From JAEXOD01 sp963667875 (GTDB lineage: Bacteria; Bacteroidota; Ignavibacteria; Ignavibacteriales; Melioribacteraceae): a stretch of DNA of 64,000 nt. Position 1 is the first letter of the stretch, and each line of letters opens with the position of its first letter. The position numbers and the translations under genes were made by a program. Below, piece after piece: positions 34,615 to 42,992 of this stretch. Location of the stretch: the NCBI GenBank assembly GCA_963667875.2, contig CAXXGC010000009.1, positions 682,001 to 746,000 of the forward strand, written 5' to 3'. Under the pieces are notes generated by a model that did no database searches, was not told the origin of the DNA, and saw only the letters and a list, made by a program, of their open reading frames with translations.

Positions 34615-35945
34615 CTAAGCGTACTACTTATCGGTTGCTAAAACAGCTATAAAATATTATGTAGCAATAAGATACAGAATTTAGTAAGTTTGCGCACTCA
34701 CTAAATTCGAGAAAACGGGGAATGCAACCAGAAAAAAGGCGAAAAATGCGTTGTATTTATTGTAATAGTTTGAGTACAAAAAAGAACGGTCATAGGGAAA
34801 TTGTACCAATAAACTTCCATAGAAAAACGGTACGCAAGGTAAAACGGTACAAGTGCAATGAATGTGGGAAAACATTCAGCAAAAGAGATGAAAAAAAACA
34901 AAGATATAGTTTTCAGGTAAAAATCGAAATAGCCCGAATGCATTTTGAAGAACGAATGAGTTGTCGAGTGATTTCAAAACGGATCAGAGAAAAATTCTCT
35001 ATAAATACTACTCCAAGTAAAGTATGTGAAATTGTAAATGAAATAGCCGAACAGGCGAAATCAAGTTTGGGAATAAAATCAGATTTTTCACCAAGTTGGG
35101 AAGGAAACTTAACGATAGATGATAAATATATAAGCATACATGGTAAGAAATGTTTAACTTTAGTAGCCATTGATAGCAGTGGAGATGTTGTCCATTACGA
35201 ATTAATTTGGGGAGAAGCCGGACAAAACAAATATGATGACTTTTTCTTATTTATAAAAGAAGTTCTAAAGTATCCGGCAAAATCAATAACCACTGATCTT
35301 GATATAATGCTTATAAAATCAGTAGCAAAAGTATATGGTGAAAAAGTATTGTACCAAAAATGTATTAAACATGCATTAGCTGCTGTGGAAGTAATAATAG
35401 AATATAGGCCTGTAATTAGGGAATATTTCAAGCAAAAAAAAGCATTAGGTGATTTAGTTCAGCAGAATAAAGAATTAATAGAATCATACACGGAGAAAAA
35501 AAAGACCCGTGATATAGTTAAAAGCTTGTTTTATTCTACAAATTCAAAGGACAGCGAATTAATTATGTTAAATATAAAGGAGGGGTATGGGCAAAAGTAT
35601 CCTAAGTTAATAGAATTTATTGACAGGCATATTAAAAACTTATTAACTCATCAAAAAGATAGCACGATACAAAAAACAAATAATAGAGCTGAAAATCTAA
35701 ACAAACAGATTGAAAGAAGATTAAAAACCATTGAAGGCTTCCAGACAGCCAACACAGCTTTTAATTATTTAATTTTGTATATTAATTATATAAGATTTAG
35801 AGCATATACTGATTGTAGAGGTAATAGAAGGAAGTGCAATGGATTATCTCCTTTAGAACTTTGTTCGGTAAAATTGAAATCCAATGATTGGTTAAAAAAT
35901 TCTTTAATTTTACCCAAAAAAGCAACCGATAACTAGTACGCTACC
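34615..35945 (+). mobile_element. Insertion sequence, 1,331 bp, 25-bp imperfect terminal repeats, 8-bp target duplication
   Basis: Target duplication GAAAAATC at 34607-34614 and 35946-35953. Terminal repeats begin CTAAGCGTACTACTTATCGG on the left and GGTAGCGTACTAGTTATCGG on the right; 21 of the first 25 positions match. One transposase gene fills the element, its stop codon lying within the right terminal repeat. An 8-bp duplication is typical of IS6, IS256 and ISL3 relatives. Exact family not assigned. Confidence 0.92.
34722..35936 (+). CDS. DDE transposase with N-terminal zinc ribbon
   Basis: 404 aa. Zinc ribbon CIYCNS...CNECGKTFS at residues about 11-47, a helix-turn-helix-like region (SCRVISKRIREKFSI, TTPSKVCEIVNEIA), then an RNase H-like core with Asp in LTIDDKYISIHGKK, a second Asp in KSITTDLDI, and a C-terminal region with NNRAENLNKQIERRLKT that carries the likely catalytic Glu. 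The layout matches IS6/MULE-type transposases with a fused zinc ribbon. Start could also be the ATG at 34746. No frameshift or stop is seen, so the IS may be active. Confidence 0.85.
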   Translation: MQPEKRRKMRCIYCNSLSTKKNGHREIVPINFHRKTVRKVKRYKCNECGKTFSKRDEKKQRYSFQVKIEIARMHFEERMSCRVISKRIREKFSINTTPSKVCEIVNEIAEQAKSSLGIKSDFSPSWEGNLTIDDKYISIHGKKCLTLVAIDSSGDVVHYELIWGEAGQNKYDDFFLFIKEVLKYPAKSITTDLDIMLIKSVAKVYGEKVLYQKCIKHALAAVEVIIEYRPVIREYFKQKKALGDLVQQNKELIESYTEKKKTRDIVKSLFYSTNSKDSELIMLNIKEGYGQKYPKLIEFIDRHIKNLLTHQKDSTIQKTNNRAENLNKQIERRLKTIEGFQTANTAFNYLILYINYIRFRAYTDCRGNRRKCNGLSPLELCSVKLKSNDWLKNSLILPKKATDN

Positions 35946-38212
35946 GAAAAATCAATATTTGTTAAACCAAAATTTTGCGTATTTTGTCCGGTTGGCGGTG
36001 TCTGTGTAGAAACAATCGGTTTCCAAATTGAAAAAACGTAACTTATGTTATATAAAGTGGCATCTGATGCGTCTGCTATTTTAATTTTACATTCTGGGGA
36101 TGTAATATTTGGAACATTCCATGAATAACTGCCGTTGCTTGCATTTTGATTAGAAGTAATTTGTGTCCAATCCGCTCCGTTATTGGTAGAATAAAATAGA
36201 TTAACATTATCAACCCCCGTACTCGTCCATGTAATATTTCTAGATATTCCCGCTTTCCACTTATCTTCGTTGATTGGTGAAGTAATTACAATAGATGCGA
36301 TTTTGAAAAGAGCATCGCTGATGTCATTCAATACCGAGTTTGTTGCATCTGAAACTCTTATTCTGCATGATGTTGAAGGAGTGTTTGGAACAACCCACGT
36401 ATAACTTTGAGCTATTGCCGATGTGGAGTTTGTTATCGTATTCCACGACGTTCCGTTGTTTGTTGTATATTCTAATTTTACATTTTCAACACTTCCCGAC
36501 AAAATCCAAGTAATGTTTTGAGAACTACCTGCATTCCATATTAAGGATGTGTTGGGGGAAGATACGGTTAGGTTAGGGACGCTTGCCGAAGTGATGGTAA
36601 ATGCGTTGCTTGAACTAACATTTCCGTAAGATAAACTTGTCAGCCTAATTTTACAGTCACTTGAAGTTGAAAATGGTGGAACGGTTAATGTATAATTGCC
36701 AAGTGAAGCAACTATACTATTTTGTAATGTTAACCAATTCGCTCCGTTATTTGTGGTTATCTCTATTTTAATATTTCCATCGTCCACACTATTCCAAGTA
36801 ATGTTGTGCTGGCTATTGGTTCGCCAATTTTCATTACCATTAGGTGATGTAATTGTTAATGAGGAAAGTGCAACTTTAGTTAAAAAACTTCCTCCACTGA
36901 TAAGATTAACGTTCCCAAAGTTTGCGCTACAACCATTTGTTCCTATCACATAAATGTGATCATTAGTTGATGCTGAAATTCCAAAACCAACATCATCACA
37001 TGAACCACCTACAGTTTGGGCCCATAAGAAGTTTCCAGAATTATTACATTTAACAATATATATACCCAAACGTCCCGCATTACATGTTAGTGTCTTTGTC
37101 CCGTAAGTGCCTGTTGTAGCAAAAAAACCCGTTATATAGCTATTGCCATTTGCATCTGTTGAAATTCCACGAGCTTCATCACTCCACCCAGCGTAATCAG
37201 GTCCTCCACCCTGATTGACCCACAAGCAATTCCCATCAGTATCATATTTTGCAGTAAATATATCTCTACTCCCATTACTAGTTAGCGTCGTAGTACCGAA
37301 AGTCGCTGTACCGCTAAACCAGCCTGTTATGTAACTGTTTCCACTAGCATCTCTCGATATCGCTTTCCCAACGTCCTCACCTTCACCTCCAGCCTGTTGC
37401 GCCCACAAGCAATTCCCATCAGTATCATATTTTGCAGTAAATATATCTCTACTCCCATTACTAGTTAGCGTCGTAGTACCGAAAGTCGCTGTACCCATGA
37501 ATTGCCCTACTACATAACTTCCCGAGGCATCAACGATGATGCTCAATCCAATGTCGACGCTCGTTCCTCCAGCCTGTTGCGCCCACAAGCAATTCCCATC
37601 AGTATCATATTTTGCAGTAAATATATCATCTACCCCATAACTAGTGAGTGTTGTGGTACCAAAAGTTGCAGTTCCTCTAAAACTTCCCGTCACATAGCTG
37701 TTGCTTGAACCATCAACAGCAATTCCAAAACCAGTTTGCCAACTACTAACTCCACCAGCTTTTTGCGCCCATAAACAATTTCCGGCATTATCGTATTTTG
37801 CGATGAAGATATCCATTTCTCCATAACTTGTTAAAGAGATAGTACCGAAAGTCGCCGTTCCATTAAAGTAACCAGTTAAAAAACTGTTCCCATCCGCATC
37901 GATGGATATTGCATTACCATAATCAGTCTGAGTTCCACCTGCCTGTTTTACCCACAAGCAACCTCCTCCATCATCGAATTTGGCCAAAAATATGTCTTGA
38001 CTCCCAAAACTAGTTAATGTTTCTGTTCCAAATGTAGCCGTTCCATAGAAAATCCCTGTCAAATAGCTGTTTCCGTCAGCATCTGTTGAAATTCCTCGCA
38101 CTTCAACTTCATTAGAATACCCAATTGCCCATTCAAAAACCTGTGCTTCAATTAATTGTTGAGAGATTAATACTAAGAAAGTTATTAATGAAATTGTTTT
38201 GATGATTTTCAT
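35946..38212 (-). pseudogene. N-terminal part of a T9SS beta-propeller surface protein, cut off by an IS
   Basis: Signal peptide MKIIKTISLITFLVLISQQLIEAQ, then about seven or eight SBBP-type propeller repeats of about 60 residues (pattern GNSYITGxFxGTATFG, then DIFTAKYDTDGNCLWAQQAGG) to roughly residue 400. Three or four repeats of a Trp-containing Ig-like unit follow (SPNGNENWR, ITW, IEITTNNGANW). The frame runs to TNIDFS at the IS boundary and then reads three IS-encoded residues and a stop at 35933-35935. Together with the fragment at 33700-34614 it originally encoded a protein of about 1,060 residues exported by T9SS. The truncated product keeps its signal peptide but has lost the sorting tail, so it would be expected to stay in the periplasm. 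Confidence 0.85.
37219..37640. repeat. Near-identical internal DNA repeats in the propeller gene
   Basis: A 94-bp stretch at 37219-37312 is identical to 37402-37495, an offset of 183 bp (61 codons). A third copy starting at 37582 matches for about 45 bp. Identity at synonymous positions shows recent repeat duplication or gene conversion. Confidence 0.85.
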
Positions 38213-38420
38213 TTTGCCTCCATAAATTACCTCCTTTACTTATTCTTTTACCCGTCATTTGCGGTTTCTTCACTCAGAATGTAGCTAAAGTCGGTGTGTT
38301 ATTGTTTGTTATTGTTGTATCTGACAACATATTTTTTATTATTAATTTTTTAAGGTTTATTTTTCCACGAAACACAAGAAATTCGTTGGAAAGTTTTATA
38401 TCTTACACCTCCTTTGATTC

Positions 38421-38457
38421 TTTAAAAATAAAAAGGACGCAAATCCATATTTACGTC
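38421..38457 (-). terminator. Intrinsic terminator of candidate ncRNA
   Basis: Read on the minus strand: GACGTAAAT, a 4-base loop, ATTTGCGTC (one mismatch), then CCTTTTTATTTTT. The stem occupies 38436-38457. Confidence 0.65.
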
Positions 38458-38571
38458 AAGCTTCGAGGTACTGCCATACCTTGCACACAAGACAATAAAT
38501 AGGAAAGCGTCCAATGCTGGACGCAGTCCCACCGCCTGTTCTGTGTGCTGAAAATTGGCAGTTTCCGAAGC
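38436..38571 (-). ncRNA. Candidate structured RNA of about 135 nt
   Basis: No coding frame. Four nested perfect stems: 38460-38465 with 38566-38571 (6 bp), 38471-38476 with 38556-38561 (CTGCCA/TGGCAG), 38483-38489 with 38542-38548 (GCACACA/TGTGTGC), and an apical hairpin 38507-38513 with 38518-38524 (GCGTCCA/TGGACGC). The stems are separated by roughly symmetric internal loops. On the minus strand an intrinsic terminator follows immediately, so the minus strand is the likely transcript. It lies between the DUF932 gene and the start of the split T9SS gene. No known RNA class was recognised. Confidence 0.55.
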
Positions 38572-38715
38572 AGAACAATGCGTAATGACTACGCAAACTT
38601 ATTTTTCTAAACTTTTCGAATATCAATAATAATATTCTTAGGCAACAAATTATTATAATACTTTGCAAAAGTCAAGAAATATTCATCTCGTATTGTTTTT
38701 AATTTTTCTGCTTTG

Positions 38716-39456
38716 TTACAATTGAAATAACTTTGATACCTTTAATTGATATGCTGCACGCATACGCATTTCTATTACATGGGATATGTAATAGGTTAAA
38801 TAATTGTACAATACCCATTGATTATCTGGGGCAGGTTGGTTGTGCAGGTAACTTGCCACTGTAACCCCCAGCTTATCCTCAATAGCCTCGCTAAAGGCTT
38901 TCTTGATACCAATGTTCTGAAGAATATCTATTCTGTTCTTAATAATTGGTATCTGTTCATAGGTCTTTTCAACTTGTTGTTTAATGTTGCCTATCTGGAT
39001 TCCACTTGTGTGCCGGGAATAATATTTGCTCAAGACCTTCCCAAATACCATCCCATTAGTACAAATGCCTCTAATAGCCCCCCAGAACATTCTGACACCC
39101 TCGCTGCCATCATAGCTGTTATGCAAAAACAATGATAACGCAATATCACTTTCTCCATCTGAGAATGTTAAATCGGGGAAAGTTACCTGCAATCTCATCC
39201 TTGAGTTCTCAACATAACTATGGCTTGGGTCTATAATCCAACTGGAATCTAATGATTCCAGCTGATCCATTAGTGGCATTATTATATCTCTGTTAGGAAC
39301 TAAATGATACGTATCCTGCATTATGGACACAAGTGAATTTGTATCAACACGCGTGATAGCCTTATAATCATCAGTCTTTGAAAGGCTTCCTTTTTTGTCC
39401 TCAAAGTAAACACGTTTCTCTTCAACGGGGAACATAAACTTCTCTAACTTATCCAT
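38716..39456 (-). CDS. DUF932 plasmid/phage-type protein
   Basis: 246 aa. SLFLHNSYDGSEGVRMFWGAIRGICTNGMVFG is the hallmark stretch of DUF932 (TIGR03299-like), proteins of unknown function common on plasmids, phages and islands, often beside Gam-like and recombination proteins. It overlaps the preceding gene by 8 bases, so it belongs to the same minus-strand operon (40.4 to 38.7 kb). Slightly shorter than many family members. Confidence 0.75.
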   Translation of the reverse strand: MDKLEKFMFPVEEKRVYFEDKKGSLSKTDDYKAITRVDTNSLVSIMQDTYHLVPNRDIIMPLMDQLESLDSSWIIDPSHSYVENSRMRLQVTFPDLTFSDGESDIALSLFLHNSYDGSEGVRMFWGAIRGICTNGMVFGKVLSKYYSRHTSGIQIGNIKQQVEKTYEQIPIIKNRIDILQNIGIKKAFSEAIEDKLGVTVASYLHNQPAPDNQWVLYNYLTYYISHVIEMRMRAAYQLKVSKLFQL

Positions 39457-39940
39457 TACTCACCCCCATAAATGGAGACTTACTGCGAGCAATAAACAGA
39501 GTAACAGCAATTGATTTGGGATCTATTAACCCACCCAACTCAGCTTGAATACGTACCGCATCTTTACACGACAACAACATTAATTCGTAGTAGTTATCAT
39601 TTGTTGTCCCGCTTGTTGGGACTACTTTATTTTCGCTTTGAGTTGGTGTTGGGCTAGTGTTTTGGTTGGGCAGGACGTTCACGTCATACTTTGTAACAAT
39701 TTTATTTCCTTTCTGCTCTGCAAGTTTTGTAATTACAGCCTTTGCGCCCTTTCTCAAATCCTTTATTTTATTATGAACTTCATCAGGGGCAAAAAAGCTA
39801 TATTCAGTTGTACCGTCCCCGTTGCGTACAGCGTACAAATAGTACTCCCCATACTGTGAGTTACCTGTTACCGGTTCATCATACAGCAATTCTATTGGGC
39901 AGGGCTGGTTCAGTACTAATTCCAATTTCTTCCTTTCCAC
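39449..39940 (-). CDS. Hypothetical element protein, GTG start inside the Gam-like gene
   Basis: 163 aa. Begins with GTG at 39940 and overlaps the 3' end of the Gam-like gene by 62 bases in another frame. N-terminal part is beta-rich (PIELLYDEPVTGNSQYGEYYLYAV, EYSFFAPDEV), compatible with a small OB-like nucleic-acid-binding fold; it is followed by a Pro/Thr/Ser linker and a helical C terminus. No family recognised. Position suggests a DNA-repair or single-strand-binding partner of Gam and DUF932, but this is inference only. Confidence 0.6.
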   Translation of the reverse strand: MERKKLELVLNQPCPIELLYDEPVTGNSQYGEYYLYAVRNGDGTTEYSFFAPDEVHNKIKDLRKGAKAVITKLAEQKGNKIVTKYDVNVLPNQNTSPTPTQSENKVVPTSGTTNDNYYELMLLSCKDAVRIQAELGGLIDPKSIAVTLFIARSKSPFMGVSNG

Positions 39941-40424
39941 TTTCTTTATCCTCTTTTAGTTTATAAGTGAATTCTTCGTTGCCTGTTGTTATTTCAATAC
40001 CGGGCGGCGTTGTGTAATGACCTTTTAAGTATGACTTAATTTTAGTTAGATCCGGTTTAACCTCTTCAGGTATTATTGTTAACATCTCAGGTTTAGCATG
40101 TTTTAGAAATAATTGTAAATCATTAATCTCAACTTTATCAGGTTTTTTACGAAGTTTTAATACTCCATGAGCAAGGTCGATAGTTTTTGTGCCCTCTTGT
40201 TTTATAAAGGCTTCAAGCTTCTTCTCTATAAAGTTAATTTTATCTTGCAGTTTAGAATTTGATGTTACTGCCCATTGATTAATTATTTCTATTTCCTGTT
40301 TAGCAATGGCAAATGTCTCTGCCATTTTCCTTTGATGCTCTTGAATTTCCATTAGCAAAAGATCATAATAAGCAAGGGTTTGCTCGCCCTCCTTGAGCTC
40401 CACTTCCGTTAAGAGCTCATCCAT
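39879..40424 (-). CDS. Gam-like host-nuclease inhibitor / end-binding protein
   Basis: 181 aa from ATG at 40424 (MDELLTEVELKEG), preceded by GGAA; an ATG at 40448 adds eight residues. Long helical N terminus (EIQEHQRKMAETFAIAKQEIE, KLQDKINFIEKKLEAFIKQ) followed by the typical Mu Gam-like core TKTIDLAHGVLKLRKKPDKVEI. Mu Gam and its relatives bind DNA double-strand ends in a Ku-like manner and shield them from host exonucleases, which would protect a linear or excised form of the element. First gene of the Gam/unknown/DUF932 operon. Confidence 0.75.
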   Translation of the reverse strand: MDELLTEVELKEGEQTLAYYDLLLMEIQEHQRKMAETFAIAKQEIEIINQWAVTSNSKLQDKINFIEKKLEAFIKQEGTKTIDLAHGVLKLRKKPDKVEINDLQLFLKHAKPEMLTIIPEEVKPDLTKIKSYLKGHYTTPPGIEITTGNEEFTYKLKEDKESGKEEIGISTEPALPNRIAV

Positions 40425-40527
40425 AAAAATTATTCCTTCATTCTTCATTTTTTGTTATCCTTATCCATGGAATCCAAAACAATTATTAATGCTGATACCG
40501 CAATTTCCACTGCGATAATTATCCAGT

Positions 40528-41430
40528 TCATGTATATATATCCTCCTCATTTAATTCCGCTCCGCAAGACTCGCATTGATTAACTAATTTACTTCCGTCA
40601 TATAAGGTTTTAGCAAGACAATAAGGGCATTCAATAAAATCCATGTCTAAATCAGATTTCCCAAAAGGTAAATGGTAATTTCTAAAAGACATCCAATCAT
40701 TTCGTTTAGGTGTATAACGTTTGTAGTTCTCTACACCAACACGATTTATTACCATCCCGTAATTGTTTTCCATCTCATAATAATGGTAATTATCCTCTCC
40801 AATATTAAATCCTCTTATTGAGGAGCTTTTAATATTCAAGGCTTCTTGCATTATTTCCCGTTCACTGCAAAAGTATAATATCTCTGCTTTAGTGTCTAAG
40901 TAAAGACATAAGGGATTGTCTTTTTTAACGAGTATTAATTTCTCGGGATCATTAATATCAATACTGGCAAACGCAAAAGACCCTTCAAGCTTTTCAAATA
41001 CTCGTTTAATTTTATCACCCTTAGCTTTGGCGGACAGCACAGATAATATTGCTTCGCTGTCTACTTGTCCATCACGTTTAGCAGTAGTAAATATTTCCTT
41101 GTCATTATGAATCATACCATTGTGTACAACAGCTATTCCGTATTTGTTATACAATGGGTGGTTGTTTACGTTAAGCTTTTCCGAGCCTTGTGTTTTAAGA
41201 CGAGTATGAGCAATCAGTATTCTGGGGAGCGACAATGCCCCCCATTCCTTTTGTTTAACAAGCTCAGAAGACTTGACAGGTGCCTTATTTACAACAAGCC
41301 TTTTGTCTTTGATAAATCCATACCCGCTGGCATCTCGTCCTCGGCACTCGAGTATAGAAAACATATTTGTCATGCTCTCTTTGTTGGGTCTTGCATCTGC
41401 AAAACAATAATAGCCCATTATACCGCACAT
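40528..41430 (-). CDS. Class II glutamine amidotransferase with C-terminal zinc ribbon
   Basis: 300 aa. Start is firm: the catalytic Cys must follow Met directly and the protein begins MCGIMGYY. Further Ntn-hydrolase marks are CRGRDASGYGF, AHTRLKTQG, and HNGMIHN, the standard glutaminase core that releases ammonia from glutamine. The C terminus has a zinc ribbon (CPYC near 275, CESC near 290). No synthetase partner is fused; the amidoligase two genes upstream is the obvious candidate. It overlaps the zinc-protein gene by 13 bases. Family precedent: class II amidotransferases sit next to COOH-NH2 ligases in phiEco32-type phages. Confidence 0.85.
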   Translation of the reverse strand: MCGIMGYYCFADARPNKESMTNMFSILECRGRDASGYGFIKDKRLVVNKAPVKSSELVKQKEWGALSLPRILIAHTRLKTQGSEKLNVNNHPLYNKYGIAVVHNGMIHNDKEIFTTAKRDGQVDSEAILSVLSAKAKGDKIKRVFEKLEGSFAFASIDINDPEKLILVKKDNPLCLYLDTKAEILYFCSEREIMQEALNIKSSSIRGFNIGEDNYHYYEMENNYGMVINRVGVENYKRYTPKRNDWMSFRNYHLPFGKSDLDMDFIECPYCLAKTLYDGSKLVNQCESCGAELNEEDIYT

Positions 41431-42047
41431 AATACACCATCCGTTAATTCCTTGACCAGTTTGATTATCTCATCAAAATGATCTTGTCTTAAGGAATAGG
41501 AAATGCCTATTCGGCGTGAACCATTACCGGTTGTAACTTGCCAAGGGAAGTTATTGAAATCTACAAAGTCTGTTACATGACTTTGTAGATCAGGACTAAC
41601 ACATAATTCATACTCATCTCTTTTTGATAATCCGTATACATAAACGGGGGAGATAACTAAACCTATTTTAGTACGCAAGTCAGCCAAACAATAATCGCCC
41701 TGTTTAATGTTAATATTAAACTTACGCGGGTTATCATCATTTAACCATTGATTGGCTAACTTAATTATTGTTTCTTTTTCTTCTTCGGTCACAGAAGGAT
41801 TATTTGGACAATCTTCATCAAACTCGTCATCATCCTCGTTATCCTCATCTTCATAACAGCTTGAGCAAAATGGATCACCGGCATTATTATAATATGTTTC
41901 ATTGCTGTGTATTACAGTATCACAGTTGCTGCAATAATGATAATTTTCACTAAAACATGAATCACAGACCGGTCTGCCATCTACGGTAGTAAAATCATCC
42001 TCTTCTTCGAGCTTGCACTCACAAATAGAGCAAAACATAAGCGACAT
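41418..42047 (-). CDS. LIM-like double zinc-finger protein with acidic linker
   Basis: 209 aa. N terminus holds two treble-clef/LIM-like fingers with eight or more Cys plus His (CSICECKL, CDSC, HYCSNCDTV, CSSC), then an Asp/Glu-rich linker, then an unrecognised alpha/beta domain of about 110 residues (INIKQGDYCLADLRTKIGLV, WQVTTGNGSRRIGISY). It lies between the amidoligase and the amidotransferase, 11 bases after the first and overlapping the second. It may be an adaptor that presents the substrate or holds the two enzymes together, an inference from position. Confidence 0.65.
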   Translation of the reverse strand: MSLMFCSICECKLEEEDDFTTVDGRPVCDSCFSENYHYCSNCDTVIHSNETYYNNAGDPFCSSCYEDEDNEDDDEFDEDCPNNPSVTEEEKETIIKLANQWLNDDNPRKFNINIKQGDYCLADLRTKIGLVISPVYVYGLSKRDEYELCVSPDLQSHVTDFVDFNNFPWQVTTGNGSRRIGISYSLRQDHFDEIIKLVKELTDGVLCAV

Positions 42048-42058
42048 AACCCACCCCC

Positions 42059-42763
42059 TTAGTTAACAGAAATACCCCAATTAGGGAGTATATTCTGATT
42101 CCAGTTTATAGGTTTTGAGATTAGTTTTTTAAGTTGTGTAAGACCTTCCCGGCAATCATCAGGTATAGTAACTAGAAAGCTTTCCAGATTGCTTAGAAAT
42201 GTTCTTGAGTGCTGTCTACCTTTTAATGCCACAAGGTCAAGTTTGTCCTCAAGTGTGGCAATTACAGCAAGTTTAGTGAGAGTAAATGTAACAAGCGTGA
42301 CAGCAGGTGAAATTAACCAGCTTCCCGGTGTTCTATACTCCATACCGTAATCCTTTTTCCTAAAAGCGTATCTTGCACCATAACCGGTATTTTGGCGTTT
42401 TGTCCTTTGTTCAAGGTCATCAATGCAATCTGACAAGGCATATATAACGGTATCTATTGCATTAATAACATTTGTAGAAGGTTCAACCGAGACATGTAAA
42501 TGTCCTCCAACGGGATAGCCATCAATATACATTCCAGCTAAAAACTCAAGTTCTGGTTCTTTTTCATGTCCATATTCTAAAACTGTTTTAATTTTTGCGG
42601 TAAGTTCTATTGGTGATTCTGAATAACCCGGTCGTATTTCACAAATATCATTGTTGCCATCCAACCCGAAACTACTATTAAATTTGAAATAATCACTGGC
42701 ATTAACAAACACCCCGTTTTTACGGGCTACTAATTCAGGGTCGCACCCTATTGTAAACGACAT
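42059..42763 (-). CDS. Phage-type COOH-NH2 ligase (amidoligase)
   Basis: 234 aa. Matches the phiEco32-type amidoligase family of the glutamine-synthetase-like fold: GCDPELVARKNG at the N terminus, GNNDICEIRPGYSESPIEL, GGHLHVSVEPS, and YGARYAFRKKDYGMEYRTPGSW supply the acidic, His and Arg residues expected for metal-ATP binding. Predicted reaction: ATP-dependent formation of an amide or isopeptide bond between a carboxyl group and an amine or ammonia. The adjacent class II amidotransferase could supply ammonia. First gene of the three-gene set. Its leader has an inverted repeat covering part of the ribosome site. Confidence 0.8.
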   Translation of the reverse strand: MSFTIGCDPELVARKNGVFVNASDYFKFNSSFGLDGNNDICEIRPGYSESPIELTAKIKTVLEYGHEKEPELEFLAGMYIDGYPVGGHLHVSVEPSTNVINAIDTVIYALSDCIDDLEQRTKRQNTGYGARYAFRKKDYGMEYRTPGSWLISPAVTLVTFTLTKLAVIATLEDKLDLVALKGRQHSRTFLSNLESFLVTIPDDCREGLTQLKKLISKPINWNQNILPNWGISVN

Positions 42764-42813
42764 AGTATAATTCTCCTTGATTGTTGTTAGTTATTATCAA
42801 GGTTCTTATACCG
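42763..42813 (-). promoter_or_regulatory. Leader of the amidoligase gene; copy A of a 51-bp repeat
   Basis: Identical to 45503-45553. On the coding strand it reads CCTTGAT, 14 bases, ATCAAGG, then AGAATTATACTATG. The right arm ATCAAGG shares AAGG with the Shine-Dalgarno AAGGAG, so the hairpin would hide it. A near-consensus -7 box (TATTTTCG) lies just upstream at about 42813-42821. Confidence 0.6.
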
Positions 42814-42992
42814 AAAATAGAGAATAAAGCAAATTTAATGAAGTTGGTAGAAAGTCTTAACCTAAAATTATTTTGGTTATATAATTCAATCTAAGGCTTA
42901 GTTCATTAAAAGATTTTTAGTTCTGTAAAAAATTAAAGTTGTTGATATATGAATGAAGTTAGGTGAAATGTTGCTAATATTAGCACACTTGG

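Noticed and set aside
38460..38571. Structured segment as a hammerhead or twister ribozyme
   Set aside because: Conserved core bases of those ribozymes were not found in the loops on either strand.
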